NCBI GenBank assembly: GCA_036496265.1
Contig: DASXLL010000311.1
Location: 1-5,029, forward strand
Reading direction: 5' to 3'
Source: CAYLLN01 sp036496265
GTDB lineage: Bacteria; Planctomycetota; Planctomycetia; Pirellulales; Pirellulaceae
DNA: 5,029 bases
Position numbers and translations under genes: made by a program. Position 1 is the stretch's first letter. Every line of letters starts with the position of its first letter. This document shows, piece by piece, positions 1-5,029 of this stretch. The notes under the pieces are model-generated. The model saw only the letters and a list, made by a program, of their open reading frames with translations. It ran no database searches and was not told the origin of the DNA.

Positions 1-1020
1 GAAACATCGCTTGAAGAAAAGTGCCAGGCCCTGCACGCGCAAGTTGCCAAAGACCCGCTCACGCAGGTCGCCAATCGAGCCGAATTCGACCGGATGCTTA
101 ACAACTTTATTGCCGCGCATCAAGAATCACAGCTGCCTTGCAGCCTGATCATGTCCGACATCGATCATTTCAAGTTGATCAACGACACGCACGGCCACCA
201 AGCAGGCGACGCGGCAATCATCACCTTTGCATCCCTCTTGAAATCAATGTGCCGCTCGGGCGACCTCGTCGCCCGCTACGGCGGCGAAGAATTTGCAATT
301 CTGTGTGCCGACTGCAGCAACACCGCCGCAGCCCAAAAAGCCGAGCTTATTCGCCGCAACCTGGCCGAGCTGCAGCATACCTATCTCGGAAACAAAATAA
401 TCACCGCCAGCTTCGGCGTCACTGAGCTCCAGCCTGGCGACACTCCAGAAACGATGCTTCGACGTGCCGACCGGGCGCTGCTGCAGGCCAAGGACCAGGG
501 CCGAAATCAAGTGATTCAATTGGGAGGCGGTATGAGCGACGACAAAACGGCGAAGAAAAGCTGGTGGCCCTTTCAACCCTGGGGCGGCAACGCGCTTGCC
601 GAAGCCACGCTCGTTACCGCGGTTCCCATCGAAATCGCCGTGCAGAAATTGCGCGGATTCGTCTCCGATCAGGACGCCAAAATCACCAAGGCCGACGAGG
701 ATCAGCTCATTCTCGAGGTCACGGACAATAACGTCAGCAACAATCGCCGCAGCACTGATCGCTCGGTCACCTTTGTGATCGAAATGCACTTTGCCCAACG
801 CCACATCGAGCGCGCCAACACAGCCGGCCTCGCTGCCGGCAAATACCTCGAAACACGGATCGACGTCAGTATCCGTCCGCGGCGCGAACGCGATCGTCGC
901 CGCGATACCACGGTCAACAAGGCTCGCCAGCTTTTGGGCAGCCTCAAGTCGTATTTGATGGCGCAGGAAGATGAGGGCCACTGGCCTGACCCCGTGGCGG
1001 AGCCCGTCGCAGCTCACTAA
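1..1020 (+). CDS. Diguanylate cyclase (GGDEF domain) with unnamed C-terminal domain, 5' end outside window
   Basis: Cytosolic signalling enzyme that condenses two GTP into cyclic di-GMP. Frame 1 is open from base 1, and the GGDEF domain starts before the first ATG at 94, so that ATG is not the true start. Numbering from base 1: residues 1-17 look like a linker helix; 18-30 (DPLTQVANRAEFD) is the usual domain entry; D53 and D55 lie in the metal/substrate region (SDIDHFKLIND); GGEEF is at 94-98 (bases 280-294); SFGV at 137-140; AD..AL..AK..GRN at 156-169. An allosteric I-site RxxD (R85-S-G-D88, bases 253-264) sits exactly five residues before GGEEF, so product inhibition is predicted. Residues 179-339 form a basic, Arg-rich C-terminal domain (RPRRERDRRR) that I cannot assign. 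Any sensor domain lies upstream. Activity is inferred from intact motifs. Confidence 0.93.
   Translation, partial: ETSLEEKCQALHAQVAKDPLTQVANRAEFDRMLNNFIAAHQESQLPCSLIMSDIDHFKLINDTHGHQAGDAAIITFASLLKSMCRSGDLVARYGGEEFAILCADCSNTAAAQKAELIRRNLAELQHTYLGNKIITASFGVTELQPGDTPETMLRRADRALLQAKDQGRNQVIQLGGGMSDDKTAKKSWWPFQPWGGNALAEATLVTAVPIEIAVQKLRGFVSDQDAKITKADEDQLILEVTDNNVSNNRRSTDRSVTFVIEMHFAQRHIERANTAGLAAGKYLETRIDVSIRPRRERDRRRDTTVNKARQLLGSLKSYLMAQEDEGHWPDPVAEPVAAH
522..534 (+). promoter_or_regulatory. Possible internal ribosome binding site and in-frame ATG in the cyclase gene
   Basis: GGGAGG at 522-527 is followed four bases later by ATG at 532, in frame with the cyclase. The position is exactly where the GGDEF domain ends. 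Translation from here would yield the C-terminal domain alone (162 residues). The four-base spacer is shorter than usual, and glycine codons at this linker give the same letters by chance, so this is only a possibility. Confidence 0.25.
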
Positions 1021-1046
1021 TTCGTCGCTTTATATTTGCTGCGACT

Positions 1047-1058
1047 GAGGAGGCCACA
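1047..1058 (+). promoter_or_regulatory. Strong Shine-Dalgarno sequence deciding the start of the small protein gene
   Basis: GAGGAGG at 1047-1053 with a five-base spacer (CCACA) before the ATG at 1059. It is the best ribosome binding site in the window and is the main reason to accept the short unknown gene behind it. Confidence 0.8.
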
Positions 1059-1376
1059 ATGAATTTCGATCCCACCGACATCCGTTTAGAGCGCACCGAC
1101 ACTATCGTTCGAGCGCAGCAGTTTCGGCCTCGCTCGGCGACCAAAGCGCAGCATCGATCAACCAGTCTGTGTTTGGTTTCGCCTGCAGCCTTTGACGAAG
1201 TCTTCGCCGCGCTCTCGAAAAACTCCGATTCGGTCGACATGGATTCATCGCCGGCGCCGCCTCGCAGCCCGTCGCTAAACACCGCGCCGCTAATCGCGCT
1301 CTCGGTGAGCCTTCATCAGCAGCATGAGCGACTGAACAACTTGTTGCGCGACATTGACGCAAGCGTTTCCGCCTGA
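1059..1376 (+). CDS. Unknown 105-residue protein, probably co-transcribed with the cyclase
   Basis: I do not recognise a family. The protein is soluble-looking, with no signal peptide or membrane segment. Residues 1-35 are polar and basic with several Arg; residues about 42-55 (AAFDEVFAALSKN) could form an amphipathic helix; residues about 60-75 are rich in Pro and Ser and probably disordered; residues about 77-105, including HQQHERLNNLLRDID, look helical with a heptad-like Leu pattern and could mediate protein contacts. The start is set by a strong Shine-Dalgarno. The gene begins 38 bases after the cyclase stop with no terminator between, which suggests one operon and a possible role near cyclic di-GMP signalling, but that is inference from position. 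The AT-rich gap contains TATATT at 1031-1036 without a good -35 box. Longer antisense frames overlap it but lack start signals. Confidence 0.7.
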   Translation: MNFDPTDIRLERTDTIVRAQQFRPRSATKAQHRSTSLCLVSPAAFDEVFAALSKNSDSVDMDSSPAPPRSPSLNTAPLIALSVSLHQQHERLNNLLRDIDASVSA

Positions 1377-1445
1377 CGCACGCGGCCGCTGTCCCGGCTA
1401 TCGCCGCTGGTAATAGTTTTTCACACGGCCACACGAATCGGCAGT

Positions 1446-1467
1446 TTGGCGATTCTCGCCACGCCAA
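1446..1467 (+). repeat. Inverted repeat with two mutually exclusive pairings
   Basis: TGGCGA at 1447-1452 pairs perfectly with TCGCCA at 1456-1461 around a three-base loop. The overlapping TTGGCG at 1446-1451 pairs equally well with CGCCAA at 1462-1467. There is no T-run directly behind, so an intrinsic terminator is not supported. It may simply mark the 3' end of the cyclase operon transcript. Confidence 0.4.
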
Positions 1468-1538
1468 CGTGATTCCGCTTTGACCAACCGCCCGAATTCC
1501 GGACGTCTGCCCCGTCACTGCGAAGCTTTCCTCGCCAA

Positions 1539-1567
1539 TTGTCAGCCCGCTTGGCCTGCGGTATGTT
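1539..1567 (+). promoter_or_regulatory. Predicted sigma70-type promoter of the superoxide dismutase gene
   Basis: TTGTCA at 1539-1544 (five of six matches to TTGACA) and TATGTT at 1562-1567 (four of six to TATAAT) are separated by the ideal 17 bases. Transcription would start near 1574 and give a leader of about 110 bases. It is the only good -35/-10 pair I found in this gap. Confidence 0.5.
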
Positions 1568-1573
1568 GGCGTC

Positions 1574-1608
1574 CAGCGTAGCCGTCTTCGCTGCTGCCGA
1601 TCCCGGCA
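1574..1608 (+). other. Two tandem hairpins at the start of the predicted dismutase leader
   Basis: CAGCG 1574-1578 pairs with CGCTG 1589-1593 around a ten-base loop, and TGCCG 1595-1599 pairs with CGGCA 1604-1608 around ATCC. They would form at the very 5' end of the transcript, which could protect it from decay. Stems are only five pairs each, so chance is not excluded. Confidence 0.3.
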
Positions 1609-1656
1609 CGCGTTTCGCACGCTTTCATTTAAAGCTCACGCATTCAAGTCCAACAT

Positions 1657-1670
1657 TTTCGTCGACGAAA
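1657..1670 (+). promoter_or_regulatory. 14-bp perfect palindrome abutting the dismutase ribosome binding site
   Basis: TTTCGTCGACGAAA is its own reverse complement and ends at the base before the Shine-Dalgarno GAGGAG (1671-1676). As DNA it could be a repressor site downstream of the promoter; as RNA it could fold into a small hairpin with a UCGA loop beside the ribosome binding site. No regulator family is assigned. Confidence 0.35.
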
Positions 1671-1683
1671 GAGGAGCATCACC

Positions 1684-2298
1684 ATGCCATACACACTTCC
1701 CCCACTGCCCTATCCAAACAATTCGTTGGAGCCGCACATCGACGCCAAGACGATGGAGATCCATCACGACAAGCATCATGCGGCCTACGTCAACAACGTC
1801 AACGCCGCCCTCAAGGACTCCGGCGTTCCGGAGCAAAGCGTCGAAGACCTCTGCCGCAACATCGAAAGCGTGCCCGCCAACATTCGTCCGGCCGTCCGCA
1901 ACAATGGCGGCGGTCACGCCAATCATTCCCTATTCTGGACCGTCATGAGCGGCAGCGGCGGCGGTAAGCCGAGCGGCGACCTCGCGGCCGCCATCGAATC
2001 TGAGCTCGGCGGCTTCGAGAAATTCAAAGAAGAATTCACGAAGGCGGGCACGACTCGCTTCGGCAGCGGCTGGGCTTGGCTCAGCGTCGACACCACCGGC
2101 AAGCTGTTGGTCGAAAGCACGCCGAATCAGGACAACCCATACATGAGCGGCCGCACGCCGATTCTCGGCATGGATGTCTGGGAACACGCCTACTATTTGC
2201 ACTACCAGAATCGCCGCCCCGATTACATCGCGGCATTCTATAATGTGATCGATTGGAAAGCCGTCGCCAATCGCTACGCTGCTGCAAAGAAAAAGTAA
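1684..2298 (+). CDS. sodA: Superoxide dismutase, Fe/Mn family, Mn type predicted
   Basis: Converts superoxide to oxygen and hydrogen peroxide in the cytosol; no signal peptide is present. The 204 residues match the usual length. The N-terminal helical hairpin contains EIHHDKHHAAYVNN with metal ligand H27 and gateway Y35; GGHANHSLFW carries ligand H81; the C-terminal domain has FGSGWAWL (126-133) and MDVWEHAYYLHYQNRRPDY with ligands D164 and H168. The outer-sphere glutamine is Q149 in the C-terminal domain (NQD), and the position that holds Gln in iron enzymes is glycine (GGHANH), both typical of Mn enzymes. Metal use is therefore inferred, since cambialistic forms exist. The start is supported by GAGGAG seven bases upstream. 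A predicted promoter lies about 110 bases upstream of the leader end, and a strong terminator follows, so the gene is probably monocistronic. Confidence 0.97.
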   Translation: MPYTLPPLPYPNNSLEPHIDAKTMEIHHDKHHAAYVNNVNAALKDSGVPEQSVEDLCRNIESVPANIRPAVRNNGGGHANHSLFWTVMSGSGGGKPSGDLAAAIESELGGFEKFKEEFTKAGTTRFGSGWAWLSVDTTGKLLVESTPNQDNPYMSGRTPILGMDVWEHAYYLHYQNRRPDYIAAFYNVIDWKAVANRYAAAKKK

Positions 2299-2320
2299 GT
2301 CCGCTAGTCACAGAACATTT

Positions 2321-2371
2321 AGCCCCGAGTGATTCGGCAGTCCTGTTGCCGACACACCCGGGGCTTTTTTT
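2321..2371 (+). terminator. Intrinsic terminator after the superoxide dismutase gene
   Basis: AGCCCCG at 2321-2327 pairs with CGGGGCT at 2359-2365. Inside the loop, GTG 2329-2331 can pair with CAC 2353-2355, and CGGCA 2335-2339 pairs with TGCCG 2347-2351 around a short loop. The long GC-rich stem runs straight into seven T at 2365-2371. It begins 22 bases after the dismutase stop. There is no T-run on the opposite strand, so it acts in one direction. Confidence 0.92.
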
Positions 2372-2412
2372 CGCCAAATCATATCCGTCGCCTGGTCGCT
2401 TAGTGTTTACAC

Positions 2413-3087
2413 ATGGACACCTCCTTTCTCAGCACCTTCGCCGCGACGCTCTTCGCCCTGATGAATCCGTTCGGCGCGCTGCCGATTTTCATCGGCTACG
2501 TCGCTGGCGAAAGGCCGGGCGTCCAGCGCTTCGTCGCGTTGCTCATCTCGTTGACGGTCTTAGGCCTGCTGATTTTATTCCTCGCCACCGGCACCGCGCT
2601 CCTGCGTTTCTTTGGCATCGGCCTCGACTCATTCCGCATCGCTGGCGGCATCCTGCTGCTGCTGATCGGGATCAGCCTGGTCACGGGCAATCAGAGTCAG
2701 GCGAAAACGCTCGCCGACAACGCCGCGCAAAGCGACTGGCAGCAGGCCAAGTCAGTCTATCGCAGCATCGTGATTCCGCTTGCGATTCCGCTCATCGTCG
2801 GCCCCGGCGAGATCGCCAACGTGATCCTTTATGCCAGCGAAGTCGAATCCGGAACCCACAAAGGACTCTATGGCGGGCTGGCGTTGGTTTGCGCCGGCGT
2901 TTCGTTTCTCGTATTTGCTATTCTCGCAACGGCCCGCTGGTGGAAACGCGTCCTGGGCAACCTCGGACTCAGCATCGCCACGCGCATTCTCGGCCTGCTG
3001 GTAGCGTCGATGGGCGTGCAGTTCATCACCACCGGGCTGACGAACGTCATTATCGAGCACATCGCTCCGGCCTTCGTCAAACAGTAA
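2413..3087 (+). CDS. MarC-family integral membrane protein
   Basis: Inner-membrane protein of the MarC/YhgN family, whose transport substrate is not established; the name comes from the E. coli mar locus, but a role in drug resistance has not held up. The 224 residues are slightly above the usual length. Six hydrophobic segments are visible at about 4-30, 40-64, 67-92, 117-141, 151-173 and 185-213. Family signatures are NPFGALPIF (18-26) in helix 1 and PLAIPLIVGPG (122-132) in helix 4, which mark the two related halves, plus GIGLDSFRIAGGILLL (68-83) and TRILGLLVASMGVQFI (190-205). The start is fixed: an in-frame TAG at 2401-2403 leaves no earlier codon, and starting later would cut helix 1. 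No Shine-Dalgarno or clear promoter is present in the 41 bases after the upstream terminator, so expression may be low or depend on read-through. Confidence 0.93.
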   Translation: MDTSFLSTFAATLFALMNPFGALPIFIGYVAGERPGVQRFVALLISLTVLGLLILFLATGTALLRFFGIGLDSFRIAGGILLLLIGISLVTGNQSQAKTLADNAAQSDWQQAKSVYRSIVIPLAIPLIVGPGEIANVILYASEVESGTHKGLYGGLALVCAGVSFLVFAILATARWWKRVLGNLGLSIATRILGLLVASMGVQFITTGLTNVIIEHIAPAFVKQ

Positions 3088-3149
3088 AACATTAATTCGC
3101 AACCGCAAAACGTCGATCGAAGCGACCCCGCCGAGAGTTGTAATCCGAT

Positions 3150-3180
3150 CGGACTTCCCCGTCCGCTCGCGTCTTCGCGA
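3150..3180 (+). terminator. Two adjacent small hairpins after the MarC gene, weak terminator candidate
   Basis: CGGAC 3150-3154 pairs with GTCCG 3161-3165 around six bases, and TCGCG 3167-3171 pairs with CGCGA 3176-3180 around TCTT. No T-run follows, so this does not meet the usual intrinsic terminator pattern. It may be a transcript end structure or chance. Confidence 0.2.
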
Positions 3181-3232
3181 TTCTAATCACAGCGTCTCAA
3201 CCGCCTGCCGAAGCCGCTCGCCAAAACTCCTC

Positions 3233-3261
3233 TTGACGCTGATTACAGATGTAATTATTTA
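3233..3261 (+). promoter_or_regulatory. Predicted sigma70-type promoter of the repressor-protease operon
   Basis: TTGACG at 3233-3238 (five of six matches) is followed after 17 bases by TATTTA at 3256-3261, a weaker -10 box. Transcription would start near 3268, giving a leader of about 24 bases with the ribosome binding site in its middle. The operator half-sites overlap the spacer and the -10 box. Confidence 0.6.
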
Positions 3262-3270
3262 CACACGTAA
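3243..3270 (+). promoter_or_regulatory. Predicted BlaI-type operator: four half-sites at 8-base steps
   Basis: TTAC at 3243, GTAA at 3251, TTAC at 3259 and GTAA at 3267 alternate with exactly four bases between each. They form two dyads. The first, TACAGATGTA (3244-3253), fully matches TACAnnTGTA, the BlaI/MecI recognition pattern; its flanks extend the symmetry to 14 bases (3242-3255). The second, TACACACGTA (3260-3269), has one mismatch. The dyad centres are 16 bases apart, suiting two repressor dimers side by side. Because the array covers the spacer, -10 box and predicted start, binding would block transcription, so autorepression by the downstream gene product is inferred. Confidence 0.72.
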
Positions 3271-3279
3271 TCGAATCCC

Positions 3280-3291
3280 AAGGAGCAACCG
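3280..3291 (+). promoter_or_regulatory. Shine-Dalgarno of the repressor gene
   Basis: AAGGAG at 3280-3285 with a six-base spacer before the ATG at 3292. It fixes the start and agrees with the family's usual N terminus. Confidence 0.8.
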
Positions 3292-3663
3292 ATGCCGCAA
3301 GTTTCAATCTCTGACGCCGAATGGCAGGTGATGAATGTCGTCTGGGACGGTCAACCGCTTACTGCACAGGAAGTGATCGGAAAGCTGGAGAAACAGGCCG
3401 ACTGGGCACCGGCAACGGTTAAGACAATGCTCCATCGGCTGGTGAAGAAAGACATTCTCAACCATAAGCCGCAGGGGAATCGTTACATCTATCGCGCGCG
3501 TGCTCCCCGATCCGACTGCGTAAAGCAGGCTAGTCGCTCGTTTCTCGAGCGGGTATTTGGCGGAGAATCGGCCCCATTGCTGGCCCACTTTCTCCGTAGC
3601 TCCAAATTGTCATCGGATGAAATCGCGCAGCTCCGCCAAATCCTCGATGAACAAGGAGATTGA
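3292..3663 (+). CDS. blaI: BlaI/MecI/CopY-family transcriptional repressor
   Basis: Cytosolic DNA-binding repressor that pairs with the membrane protease encoded next. The 123 residues fit the family. The winged helix-turn-helix spans about 4-70: ISDAEWQVMNVVWD (6-19) is the family's first helix, APATVKTMLHRLVKKD (39-54) the recognition helix, and GNRYIYRA (62-69) the wing. The C-terminal dimer helices cover about 73-120, ending SSDEIAQLRQILDE. In staphylococcal BlaI the inducing cut falls at an Asn-Phe bond near residue 101; here the matching place reads A-H-F (98-100), so His replaces Asn and the cut may differ. The operator array directly upstream indicates autoregulation. The stop is two bases before the protease start, showing translational coupling. 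The real regulon is unknown; no beta-lactamase gene is in the window. Confidence 0.93.
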   Translation: MPQVSISDAEWQVMNVVWDGQPLTAQEVIGKLEKQADWAPATVKTMLHRLVKKDILNHKPQGNRYIYRARAPRSDCVKQASRSFLERVFGGESAPLLAHFLRSSKLSSDEIAQLRQILDEQGD

Positions 3664-3665
3664 CT
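3653..3665 (+). promoter_or_regulatory. Shine-Dalgarno of the protease gene, inside the repressor gene's 3' end
   Basis: AAGGAG at 3653-3658 lies in the last codons of the repressor gene, seven bases before the ATG at 3666. It decides the protease start and couples the two genes. Confidence 0.8.
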
Positions 3666-5029
3666 ATGAACGGAATTATGTCCTTGATCGAAAGTTTGTG
3701 CGATTTTGTAAACCCGCTTTCAGCCGGCGTTTGCGCGGGCCTACTGGCAATTGTCGTCGGTACCATCGATGTCCTGTTCCGGCGCTGGCTGTCACCCGGT
3801 CAGCGGGGGCTGCTCTGGGGTCTCGTACTGCTCCGATTGATGATGCCGGCTGCGCCTTCCAGTTATCTCAGCGTGCAAAATGTCTTCGCCAACGCTCAAA
3901 CCGAAATGACTCTGCCCACCCCAGATTATCGCGAGCACACCGTCGATACCGGCGGCGTAGTACACTCACATCCGCTGCCCAACCCTCCGGTTTCGACCTC
4001 TCAAGCACCAGTCACTTCCCAAGTAACCTACCTTTCCGTTGCCCTCGATCTGTTCTTCACGCTGCTGCCCGCCGTCTGGTTATCGGGAGCTTTCATCACC
4101 TTGATCTGGGTCACGGCCCTCCATCGGCAGTTTTGTCGTCGGCTGAAGCAAAGCTTCACGTGCGACGATCAGCGACTTTGCAATCTCTGGCAAACATGCT
4201 GCCAACAGGTCAACTTGCGCGGCAGCATTCCGATCCTGCTTTTCGATGAAATTGAGCAACCCGCCATCCTGGGCATGATTCGCCCAAAGCTTCTTTTGCC
4301 AGCGGATGCTACTGATCTCAGCGACGAACAACTTCGCATGATCATGCTCCATGAGCTGGCGCACGTGCGACGCTGGGATCTGGCCGCCAATTGGGCGCTC
4401 CTCGTCATTCGGGCGATTCACTGGTGGAATCCTATTTTCTGGCTTGCCGCCGCCAGATTTCAGAACTTACGCGAACAGGAATGCGACGCCTTCGCCGTCC
4501 AGAGAACCGAAGGACAACCTAGGCGGAGCTATGGTGAATTGCTGCTCGCGCTCGCCGCGCGCCAACGATCCGCCCCGCCGTGGCGTATTCTGCTCCCCGT
4601 CTCGATACTGGGCTTCGTTCGATCTTCCTTACGCAAATGGGAAATCCGTAACCGCCTCAACGCCCTCCGGTCCGTCAATGTCACGCGCGGCCGCTGGCAA
4701 GCCGTTGCTTTTGTCTCGCTCCTCGGTCTCGTGGCTGTCGCTGGGCTGACCGACGCCCGCACGCCCGAAATGCGGCCCGATTATCTGAGCGATTGGCTCC
4801 CTCTGACAAGTCTTGGAGGGCAGGATCAAATGGCACGTCCAACGATCGAAGTGCTGCAACCGCTGGAAACTGAGCCCGAAGTGACGCGCACCTATGACGT
4901 CGAAAAAGTTCTCGCTCGTTTTGTCGGCGATGACCAAGTAAATGATCATGCCCAAGTGCAACTCAACAGCCTCCTAGTCCTCATTTTACGAGGGAGCACG
5001 GGCCAATACGATACATTGACGGACGACTG
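3666..5029 (+). CDS. blaR: BlaR1-type M56-family membrane zinc protease and sensor, 3' end outside window
   Basis: Membrane protease expected to transmit an outside signal to the BlaI-type repressor. The frame stays open to the window end (454 codons seen). Membrane segments are visible at about 19-38, 48-62, 123-151 and 346-361. Between segments 2 and 3 is a Pro/Thr/Ser-rich loop of some 60 residues, predicted outside. The cytosolic zinc domain has HELAH at 229-233 (bases 4350-4364) followed by D238 and N242, then HWWNP (252-256) and REQECD (269-274), where E270 is the likely third zinc ligand. After the last helix, residues 362-454 lie outside and contain TRTYDVEKVL; no penicillin-binding SxxK motif is seen in this part. 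The sensed compound is therefore unknown. The start is set by AAGGAG and the two-base gap to the repressor gene; M5 is a less likely alternative. Confidence 0.92.
   Translation, partial: MNGIMSLIESLCDFVNPLSAGVCAGLLAIVVGTIDVLFRRWLSPGQRGLLWGLVLLRLMMPAAPSSYLSVQNVFANAQTEMTLPTPDYREHTVDTGGVVHSHPLPNPPVSTSQAPVTSQVTYLSVALDLFFTLLPAVWLSGAFITLIWVTALHRQFCRRLKQSFTCDDQRLCNLWQTCCQQVNLRGSIPILLFDEIEQPAILGMIRPKLLLPADATDLSDEQLRMIMLHELAHVRRWDLAANWALLVIRAIHWWNPIFWLAAARFQNLREQECDAFAVQRTEGQPRRSYGELLLALAARQRSAPPWRILLPVSILGFVRSSLRKWEIRNRLNALRSVNVTRGRWQAVAFVSLLGLVAVAGLTDARTPEMRPDYLSDWLPLTSLGGQDQMARPTIEVLQPLETEPEVTRTYDVEKVLARFVGDDQVNDHAQVQLNSLLVLILRGSTGQYDTLTDD

Larger units (their letters stand above)
1377..1683 (+). 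other. Intergenic region between the small protein gene and the superoxide dismutase gene
   Basis: This 307-base gap holds no gene I can support. From left to right it contains a weak inverted repeat (GCGGC 1382-1386 with GCCGC 1403-1407) ten bases before TTTTT at 1417-1421, which is too loose to call a terminator; a hairpin with two alternative pairings at 1446-1467; a sigma70-type promoter at 1539-1567; and a predicted leader of about 110 bases with two hairpins and a palindrome next to the ribosome binding site. Open frames running through it have no ribosome binding sites or family motifs. Confidence 0.6.

Noticed and set aside
244..1017. Long antisense open frame of 257 residues opposite the cyclase
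   Set aside because: It runs against a clear GGDEF gene in GC-rich DNA, has no family motifs, and its start has no ribosome binding site.
1382..1421. Possible intrinsic terminator after the small protein gene
   Set aside because: The stem is five pairs with a 16-base loop, and the T-run begins ten bases after it, too far for a convincing call.
1102..1620. Antisense open frame of 172 residues across the small gene and the intergenic region
   Set aside because: Arg/Ala-rich composition typical of a non-coding frame, no start signal, and it conflicts with a gene that has a strong Shine-Dalgarno.
1539..1967. Plus-strand open frame overlapping the promoter and first half of the dismutase gene
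   Set aside because: It begins at the predicted -35 box and its second half is the dismutase read in the wrong frame, giving an Arg/Gln-rich low-complexity product.
2253..3095. Plus-strand open frame of 280 residues over the MarC gene
   Set aside because: Frame-shifted reading of MarC with a run of His and Arg; it crosses the dismutase terminator, and the MarC frame shows clear family signatures.
3557..4249. Plus-strand open frame of 230 residues over the repressor and protease genes
   Set aside because: It spans the junction of two well-supported genes in another frame and has no motif.
4351..4749. Plus-strand open frame of 132 residues inside the protease gene
   Set aside because: Its ATG is the shifted reading of the HELAH zinc motif; the protease frame explains this DNA fully.
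1..5029. Mobile elements, CRISPR arrays, tRNA or rRNA genes
   Set aside because: No terminal inverted repeats, transposase motifs, regularly spaced long repeats, or cloverleaf-like or rRNA stretches were seen on either strand.

Overview
The window comes from a moderately GC-rich bacterial genome, and every gene I can support lies on the + strand. My best guess for the host is a planctomycete-like bacterium. Two things suggest it: the diguanylate cyclase with a conserved-looking C-terminal extension, and the BlaI/BlaR-type pair whose sensor end does not look like a penicillin-binding domain. This assignment is from memory of protein families and could not be checked by a search.

Layout. (1) 1-1020 is the 3' part of a diguanylate cyclase gene that begins upstream: a complete-looking GGDEF domain with an intact inhibitory site, then a C-terminal domain of about 160 residues that I cannot name. 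(2) 1059-1376 encodes a 105-residue unknown protein behind a strong Shine-Dalgarno sequence, probably in the same operon. (3) 1377-1683 is a 307-base gap holding a hairpin with two alternative pairings, a good sigma70-type promoter, and a leader with two hairpins and a 14-bp perfect palindrome against the ribosome binding site. (4) 1684-2298 is a cytosolic superoxide dismutase of the Mn type, followed by a textbook intrinsic terminator. (5) 2413-3087 is a six-helix MarC-family membrane protein with no visible Shine-Dalgarno. (6) 3088-3291 carries a promoter overlapped by four evenly spaced half-sites of BlaI type. (7) 3292-3663 is a BlaI/MecI-family repressor and (8) 3666 to the window end is its partner, an M56-family membrane metalloprotease of BlaR1 type, cut off by the window edge.

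How the parts work together. The last two genes form a self-contained signalling unit: the protease senses something outside the membrane, its cytosolic zinc domain is activated, the repressor is inactivated, and the autoregulated operon (plus unknown target genes) is released. The dismutase is an independent oxidative-defence gene with its own promoter and terminator. The diguanylate cyclase and the small protein form a third unit concerned with cyclic di-GMP signalling. Most of the window is ordinary. The best leads are the regular operator array, the unexplained sensor region of the protease, and the unnamed C-terminal domain of the cyclase.
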